Origin: a virus
IMG/VR virus record: IMGVR_UViG_3300025679_000002
Span: 1-44,612 of that record
DNA: 44,612 bases
Direction: 5' to 3' (one strand)
This document shows, piece after piece, positions 40,668-44,612 of the stretch. The first letter of the stretch is position 1. Every line of letters starts with the position of its first letter. A program made the translations under genes and the position numbers. Below the pieces are notes generated by a model, which saw only the letters and a program-made list of their open reading frames with translations, ran no database searches and was not told the origin of the DNA.

Positions 40668-41441
40668 ATGAACATTCCAACCAACCTACCGAAGCTCAAA
40701 GGCGGAATCGGTGCGCCAGGGTCCGGCGAAGTCTGTGCAGAACAGGCCGTGAATTGGCTCGTGTCGGGTCGACTCGAGTTGGGAGATGAGACGGACCACC
40801 CGTCCTGCGTCCAACCAGTGTTGAACGCCCTCGCGATCCACGTCAACGACGCGCTACCCGACGAACGTAGGCATGAGATGTGGCCGATTATCCTACGCCA
40901 GCCCGGTACGGCGCACCCCGAGATGGAGCCGATTCTTTCGATTCGGCTCGCGTGCTTCCTGGCGAACAAGGTAATTCACTTGACGCGCAAGCAGGACCGC
41001 AAGGCGTGTGAGGACGCGATTGCTTCGTCCCTGGCGTACTGCGATAACCCGTGCAAGGAAACCGCCGACGCCGCCTACGCCTACGCCGCCGCCTGGGCCA
41101 ACGCCGCCGCCGCCTACGCCGCCGCCGCCGCCGCCGACGCCGCCTACGCCGCCGCCGCCGCCGCCGCCGCCGCCGACGCCGCCTACGCCGCCGCCGCCTG
41201 GGCCAACGCCGCCTACGCCGCCTACGCCGCCGCCGCCGCCGCCAACGCCGCCGACGCCGCCTACGCCGCCTACGCCGCCAACGCCGCCGCCGCCGCCAAT
41301 CCAAAAGACCGCTGGGACTCTCTTCTATGCATCTTGAACGACGCACAGAACGAGTGTGAGCGTCTGACAAATCACGTCGCGCCAGCGTGTGATTTGGACC
41401 GGGTGAAGCGACTCGGGGAACTCGTCGGGACCGTCAAGTGA
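40668..41441 (+). CDS. Ala-rich protein with conserved CVQPVL domain
   Basis: ATG 40668 follows AAGGAGGCAACA. It encodes 257 residues. Residues about 10-130 match a domain common in actinobacteria and their phages: EVCAEQAVNWLVSG, DHPSCVQPVLNALAIHVNDALPDE, then helices. Residues about 133-210 are a run of Ala interrupted by Tyr, Asp, Asn and Trp (AAYAAAAAADAAYAA), predicted as a long helix. A normal segment (WDSLLCILNDAQNECERL) follows. The function of the domain is unknown. Confidence 0.7.
   Translation: MNIPTNLPKLKGGIGAPGSGEVCAEQAVNWLVSGRLELGDETDHPSCVQPVLNALAIHVNDALPDERRHEMWPIILRQPGTAHPEMEPILSIRLACFLANKVIHLTRKQDRKACEDAIASSLAYCDNPCKETADAAYAYAAAWANAAAAYAAAAAADAAYAAAAAAAAADAAYAAAAWANAAYAAYAAAAAANAADAAYAAYAANAAAAANPKDRWDSLLCILNDAQNECERLTNHVAPACDLDRVKRLGELVGTVK
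41063..41298 (+). repeat. GCC-based codon repeat (Ala-rich tract)
   Basis: About 236 bases consist almost only of GCC codons mixed with TAC, GAC, AAC and TGG. The minus strand therefore shows a spurious poly-Arg frame. Such a simple repeat is prone to copy-number change by slippage and to assembly error. Confidence 0.9.
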
Positions 41442-41635
41442 GCCCACAGCCCAACGTCCTACGAATCATCGAAACCCTCCGCCCTGAACTGACGGAGAAA
41501 GCCCAGAAGATGCGCAACAAGGGAGCATCGTTCGACGCCATCGCTCGGATGCTCTGCAACGAAACGGGGATGGAAGTAGGGCGCGAGACGGTGCGGCGGT
41601 ACTTCGCGCCGGACAAGGTGAGCGATGAAAAGTGA
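41438..41635 (+). CDS. Small HTH protein
   Basis: GTG 41438 overlaps the previous stop. It encodes 65 residues: a helix (VLRIIETLRPELTEKAQKMR), then GASFDAIARMLCNETGMEVG and RETVRRYFAP, a helix-turn-helix of the resolvase or small-terminase type. It precedes the recombination nuclease gene and overlaps it by 11 bases. It is a regulator or a second small-terminase candidate. Confidence 0.6.
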   Translation: MSPQPNVLRIIETLRPELTEKAQKMRNKGASFDAIARMLCNETGMEVGRETVRRYFAPDKVSDEK

Positions 41636-42416
41636 TTACGACAACGCCCTCGCGCACAAGTACCGCGTAGAGCATGACGGGGATTTCGTCCCCGGAGTCA
41701 CGACGGCGATCAACATTCTGGACAAGCCCGGCTTGAAATGGGCAGCCGCGAAGTTGACCGCTGAGTACACCTTCGACTACGCGGTGAACGAGACGATCAA
41801 CCCAACGGACACGCCGGACGAAGAAATCCTCAAGCACTGCACCGGCCATTTCGACCGCGTTTGGCGAGACAAGGCCGCGACCGGAACCCGAGTTCACGAT
41901 GTAGCGGAGCGTTGGACGAACGGCGAATCAGTTGAGGTGTCCCTCGCGGACCAAGGTTTCGTAGACGCACTCGAAGCGTTCCACAAGGAGTTCAAGCCGC
42001 GATTTCTCATGGCTGAACGCGTAGTTCTCAATAAAACGCTGGGCTTTGGTGGCAGATTCGACTTCATCGGATACCTGGAGGGCATAGGGGTAGTCTTGGG
42101 AGATTACAAGAGTGGCTCTAAACGGCCTCTGGAAGCCGCGCTCCAGGCCTCTGCCTACCTCCACGGCAAACTAGCCACCTACGACGAGAACGGGGCACTG
42201 AGCGAACTGCAGTCCCTACCAAAACTCGACGGAGCAAGGACGATCTACCTCCACGCGGACGGCAGTTTCGAGATGTCAGACCCCTTTGAGATAATTCCAG
42301 AGGACGAAGCGTTCGAGGCTTTCACAGCCTGCTTAAAGTTATTCACGCTTCACAAGAGCCTTACCAAAACACTAAAACAAGGGGAAGAAAATGGCAGAGT
42401 TCAAGAGGAATCTTGA
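41625..42416 (+). CDS. RecB/Cas4-like exonuclease (PD-(D/E)XK)
   Basis: ATG 41625 gives 263 residues. The family motifs are ATGTRVHDVAERW (His91), AERVV (Glu131), GGRFDFIG (Asp146), VLGDYKSG (Asp160, Lys162) and LQASAYLHG (Gln174), the standard order of RecB-type nucleases. It would resect double-stranded DNA ends for recombination. The next gene is an annealing-protein candidate, making the pair a lambda-exo/beta-like system. Confidence 0.82.
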   Translation: MKSDYDNALAHKYRVEHDGDFVPGVTTAINILDKPGLKWAAAKLTAEYTFDYAVNETINPTDTPDEEILKHCTGHFDRVWRDKAATGTRVHDVAERWTNGESVEVSLADQGFVDALEAFHKEFKPRFLMAERVVLNKTLGFGGRFDFIGYLEGIGVVLGDYKSGSKRPLEAALQASAYLHGKLATYDENGALSELQSLPKLDGARTIYLHADGSFEMSDPFEIIPEDEAFEAFTACLKLFTLHKSLTKTLKQGEENGRVQEES

Positions 42417-43005
42417 TTACATCGACGTTGCAGCACGACTCGTAGAGATGAGGACGAAGTTCCCAGACCTCACGATGCAACAGGTTTCAATGGAGTTCGT
42501 CTCAATCGGACAGAAGGACTTCGTGGTCTACACCGCCGCGGCGTACCGGACACCGGAGGACGTTCGACCTGGAATTGGAACGGCGTGGGAACCCATTCCT
42601 GGCCCTACCAACTTCACAAGGGACTCCGAGGTTCAGAACGCGGAGACGGCGGCCTGGGGCAGGGCGTTAATCGCCATCGGAGCTTCGACCAAGAACGGCA
42701 TCGCGTCGGCGGAGGAAGTCAGCAACCGTTCGGGCGACCAGGAACAACGCCCCGCTCACCAAGCGCCACGCGACAGCACAACGGGCGCCTCCAACGATCC
42801 CCGCATTGACCTCATTCTGCGCGCATCCCAACAGGGGGACAACGACTTCCTCAACTCTCTCGCCACGCAGTTCATGGAGCGCGGAACGTTGACGGAGAAG
42901 CAGATTGAGTCAGGGACGCGGCAGGCGCAGAAAATCGTCACCACGCCGCGTTCGGCACCCCCACGCGAGGACTACCCCTTCGCCGACGAGGAAGAAAGAT
43001 TCTGA
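42391..43005 (+). CDS. Single-strand annealing or binding protein (Erf-like)
   Basis: ATG 42391 follows AAGGGGAAGAAA and overlaps the exonuclease gene. It encodes 204 residues. SEVQNAETAAWGRALIAIGA, then GIASAEEVSN, is the ExxETxAxGRAL pattern of Erf/Sak-type recombination proteins. The region after about 110 is flexible, and the end YPFADEEERF is acidic, like the partner-binding tail of single-strand DNA-binding proteins. It would anneal the strands made by the neighbouring exonuclease. Confidence 0.72.
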   Translation: MAEFKRNLDYIDVAARLVEMRTKFPDLTMQQVSMEFVSIGQKDFVVYTAAAYRTPEDVRPGIGTAWEPIPGPTNFTRDSEVQNAETAAWGRALIAIGASTKNGIASAEEVSNRSGDQEQRPAHQAPRDSTTGASNDPRIDLILRASQQGDNDFLNSLATQFMERGTLTEKQIESGTRQAQKIVTTPRSAPPREDYPFADEEERF

Positions 43006-43007
43006 CC

Positions 43008-43319
43008 ATGAAGCGCGTCTCCGACAAGCGCAAGATAGTGAACGCGCAGCGCAAGGTCTTGATGCTAGAGAAGTTCGGGCCGCGCGAGGAGTGGAAGTGT
43101 TCGATGAACGGAATCTGGACGATAGCCCAAGGCGTTCAGGTAGGTAAGTGCCACGGAGCGGTCAACGGCCACGAGTTGTTGAAGCGTTCACGCGGCGGGT
43201 CGATTATCGACATGGACAACGTGACGCTACTCTGTGACGGTCACAATTCTTGGGTCGAGGACCACCCAATAGAGGCACACCGGCTCGGGCTTTCAATGCA
43301 CACCTGGGAGGCATCGTGA
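43008..43319 (+). CDS. HNH protein
   Basis: ATG 43008 gives 103 residues. WKCSMNG and GKCHGAVNGHELLKRSRGGS carry two Cys and the first His, MDNVTLLCDGHNSWVEDHP the rest, a pattern seen in short actinophage HNH proteins. It lies among recombination genes, so it could work in packaging or DNA processing and need not be a homing enzyme. Confidence 0.7.
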   Translation: MKRVSDKRKIVNAQRKVLMLEKFGPREEWKCSMNGIWTIAQGVQVGKCHGAVNGHELLKRSRGGSIIDMDNVTLLCDGHNSWVEDHPIEAHRLGLSMHTWEAS

Positions 43320-43687
43320 ACGAACCCGACACCCTCTTCACCATCGGGGGCCATTGGTTTAAAAGCGAAATACTCAAGTTTGAATCCTGGCAACGCCACG
43401 ACCCGCCCTCCATCCACTACTCTCAGACTTCGATGGACGCGGCGACCTCCATCAAGCCCAAAGCTCCAACTCTCCGAGAACGCGTCTACCAAGCGATTAA
43501 GAACTCGCCATCAGGTCTGACGGACGAGGAAATCTGCCTCGTCACCCTTTTAGGCCCGTCTACTGCTAGACCAAGGAGAATAGAACTCGCAGCCGAGACC
43601 CCGCCGCGCATCCGCAGTAATGGAAAGCGCAAGACCGTGAGTGGACGTGACGCCACGGTATGGGTCGTGACGAACGCGGATTCTTGA
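43316..43687 (+). CDS. Winged-helix DNA-binding protein
   Basis: The start is GTG 43316, overlapping the HNH stop (GTGA). It encodes 123 residues. After a short N-terminal part comes TLRERVYQAIKNSPSGLTDE, then a helix and STARPRRIELAAETPPRIRS, ending in a wing-like GKRKTVSGRDATVWVV. This GLTDEE winged-helix domain is frequent in actinophage early regions and probably acts as a regulator or in replication. Confidence 0.65.
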   Translation: MNEPDTLFTIGGHWFKSEILKFESWQRHDPPSIHYSQTSMDAATSIKPKAPTLRERVYQAIKNSPSGLTDEEICLVTLLGPSTARPRRIELAAETPPRIRSNGKRKTVSGRDATVWVVTNADS

Positions 43688-44022
43688 GGTACGCGGCGGC
43701 CCTTCTCTTGGCCGCGATAATTTCATTGTCAGGACAGGCCGGTGCCTCGAAGCCCCTCGTCTCGTCGTCAGTGATGGCAAAGACGATCAAAGTCATGCAC
43801 TGCGAAACGGGTAACTGGCACACGAACGGGCCGCGCTACTACGGCGGGCTCGGCTGGCTCGACGCGACCTGGCTCTCCTATCGGCTCCCAGGCTTCCCGC
43901 GCTACGCCTCACAAGCCACCCCCGAACAACAGGCCCGCGCGATGCTCCACTTCGTCACGGTCGCCCTTCACGGCTGGTGGCCTCATCAGACGTACCCGGC
44001 GTACTGCGGACCTGGTTACTAG
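43660..44022 (+). CDS. Secreted Rpf-like transglycosylase
   Basis: ATG 43660 (or TTG 43684) gives 120 residues. A signal peptide (LRYAAALLLAAIISLSGQAG) is followed by a short linker and a domain resembling resuscitation-promoting factors: VMHCETGNWHTNGPRYYGGL with Glu49 as catalytic acid, DATWLSYRLPG, TPEQQARAM, and a second Cys at 116 (YPAYCGPGY) able to pair with Cys48. Rpf proteins cleave the glycan strand and wake dormant actinobacteria. The domain looks complete though short. Confidence 0.72.
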   Translation: MGRDERGFLRYAAALLLAAIISLSGQAGASKPLVSSSVMAKTIKVMHCETGNWHTNGPRYYGGLGWLDATWLSYRLPGFPRYASQATPEQQARAMLHFVTVALHGWWPHQTYPAYCGPGY

Positions 44023-44050
44023 TGAACCTCTTCACAAGCCCTCAATAGGC

Positions 44051-44079
44051 TTGCACGCCTACTCCGTTCGTGCCATACT
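44051..44079 (+). promoter_or_regulatory. Promoter of the accessory block
   Basis: TTGCAC (44051-44056), a 17-base spacer and CATACT (44074-44079) with TG one base before it (extended -10). The stretch GTGCCATACTTGA nearly repeats ATGCCATACTTGA of the leftward promoter at 6509-6537. A CAAGCC/GGCTTG hairpin (44035-44053) overlaps the -35. It drives the genes across the contig join. Confidence 0.65.
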
Positions 44080-44106
44080 TGAGTAACGTCGAACAAAGGG
44101 GAAGTA

Positions 44107-44427
44107 ATGAAAGTTGAAGTAGAAATGGGAGAGTGCGTCAGTTGCAGGGAGCCAATCTCTGCATGGGAGTGGGTTTCGGGTGAGCCGTGGTGCGAGATAT
44201 GCGTCCTGGTCAGCGCCGCGAAATGCGAACTCTGCAAAGAACTGGTGGATGTTCAAGTCGGCTACCAGGTCAGCCGCGGAGCAACATCATCCTTCGTCTG
44301 CCCGAACGATCTACTGCCTTTCGTTCTACGCGAACGACTCAATCCAGTGGAGTGCTGTCAACCCGACTACGACTACGAGCGCGGCCAGTACATCCACGAC
44401 GACGACTGCACAGGGGACGCCCCATGA
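44107..44427 (+). CDS. Zinc-ribbon protein
   Basis: ATG 44107 follows AAAGGGGAAGTA. It encodes 106 residues. CVSC and CEIC (residues 10-32) make one four-cysteine ribbon, and CELC with VCPND (40-66) a second; the end is acidic. It is the first gene of the accessory block. The function is unknown. Confidence 0.65.
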   Translation: MKVEVEMGECVSCREPISAWEWVSGEPWCEICVLVSAAKCELCKELVDVQVGYQVSRGATSSFVCPNDLLPFVLRERLNPVECCQPDYDYERGQYIHDDDCTGDAP

Positions 44428-44458
44428 CCGGCAAAGACCAAGACCCGAAGGAGATGAA

Positions 44459-44612
44459 ATGAGACACAACCCAATCAGGGGCCTCGTCTTGACGAGCAAC
44501 CCTCCCCAGTATTACTGCGTGGATGATGACGGGAACCGTAACCCGTGCTACTGCCACGTCTGCGACTGGGACGGGTGGGCTCCGCAGAGCGAGGACGAGA
44601 TGCACGCGATAA
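44459..44612 (+). CDS. Small Cys-rich protein, 5' part (continues at position 1)
   Basis: ATG 44459 follows AAGGAG. The 63-residue protein begins MRHNPIRGLVLTSNPPQYYC; its last part is at positions 1-165. A 12-codon frame at 44424-44462, overlapping both neighbours, could be a leader peptide that carries the ribosome site. The frame continues in register over the join. Confidence 0.65.
   Translation, partial: MRHNPIRGLVLTSNPPQYYCVDDDGNRNPCYCHVCDWDGWAPQSEDEMHAI
44486..44612. repeat. Contig-end overlap, right copy
   Basis: This is identical to positions 1-127. It should be counted once in the genome. Confidence 0.95.

Noticed and set aside
41008-41337. Pro/Thr-rich frame over the GCC repeat
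   Set aside because: It is another frame of the same repeat inside a well-supported gene.
40888-41370. Arg-rich minus-strand protein
   Set aside because: It is the reverse of the GCC repeat; the poly-Arg tract is an artefact of the triplet.
44424-44462. 12-residue ORF overlapping both neighbours
   Set aside because: It is too short to support as a gene; it may be a leader peptide carrying the next ribosome site.
1-44612. tRNA genes, CRISPR arrays, integrase and attachment sites
   Set aside because: No cloverleaf, no regular spaced repeats and no recombinase motif were found on reading both strands.

Overview
The window is a complete phage genome assembled from metagenomic or short-read data. 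Its last 127 bases repeat its first 127 bases exactly, and one gene reads through that join, so the molecule is circular or terminally redundant with a unit length of about 44,485 bp. It is moderately GC-rich and gene-dense, with many GTG starts and ATGA, GTGA or TAATG overlaps. Several protein families look like those of actinobacteriophages: an Rpf-like transglycosylase, HNH proteins with HExxxRSRGG-type motifs, the CVxPVL Ala-rich family and winged-helix 'GLTDEEI' proteins. The likely host is therefore an actinobacterium, but that is inference. The virion looks like a podovirus: terminase, portal, a 1,490-residue virion protein, an N4-gp56-like capsid protein, two neck or tail-tube-like proteins and beta-helix fibres. 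No tape-measure protein or tail-sheath gene was seen.

Layout. (1) From 44459 across the join to 4448 (+) lies an accessory block of small zinc-ribbon proteins, an N-4/N-6 DNA methyltransferase, a C5-cytosine methyltransferase broken into by an HNH gene, and small unknown proteins. Many of the gene junctions here carry copies of a repeated element. (2) From 7047 down to 4429 (-) lies a leftward module: a leaderless ribbon-helix-helix regulator at 6892-7047 with three direct-repeat operator-like boxes, a consensus-like promoter at 6509-6537, four small unknown genes, a secreted papain-like peptidase and a tiny Cys-rich gene. (3) From 7048 to 7894 lies an AT-richer control region with palindromes, one small rightward gene, one tiny leftward membrane-protein gene, hairpins, and a near-perfect chromosomal parS site abutting the terminase start. 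(4) From 7895 to 21037 (+) come terminase, portal and large ejection-type virion proteins. (5) From 21038 to 24902 come a promoter region, a scaffold-like gene, the capsid gene framed by hairpins, and small head proteins. (6) From 24910 to 35435 come two glycosyltransferases, paired beta-helix fibres, neck and nozzle proteins and a fibre or tip protein. (7) From 35435 to 40547 comes a lysis and accessory block: three papain-fold peptidases, several holin-like membrane proteins, an inserted HNH gene, an HTH protein (a possible small terminase), a metallophosphoesterase and a proteasome-beta-like Ntn hydrolase. (8) From 40668 to 44022 come an Ala-rich protein, an HTH protein, a RecB/Cas4-like nuclease with an annealing-protein-like partner, an HNH protein, a winged-helix protein and the Rpf-like enzyme. 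A promoter at 44051-44079 then restarts the accessory block.

Functional picture. No DNA polymerase, primase, helicase, RNA polymerase, integrase or tRNA was recognised, so replication and transcription appear to depend on the host, with a phage recombination pair. Six genes could act on peptidoglycan or its peptides. The strongest candidates for new biology are the host-type parS site at the terminase start without any phage ParA or ParB, the proteasome-beta-like peptidase with Thr1/Asp17/Lys33 spacing, the HNH insertion with a recoded methyltransferase 5' end, and the repeated gene-junction element.
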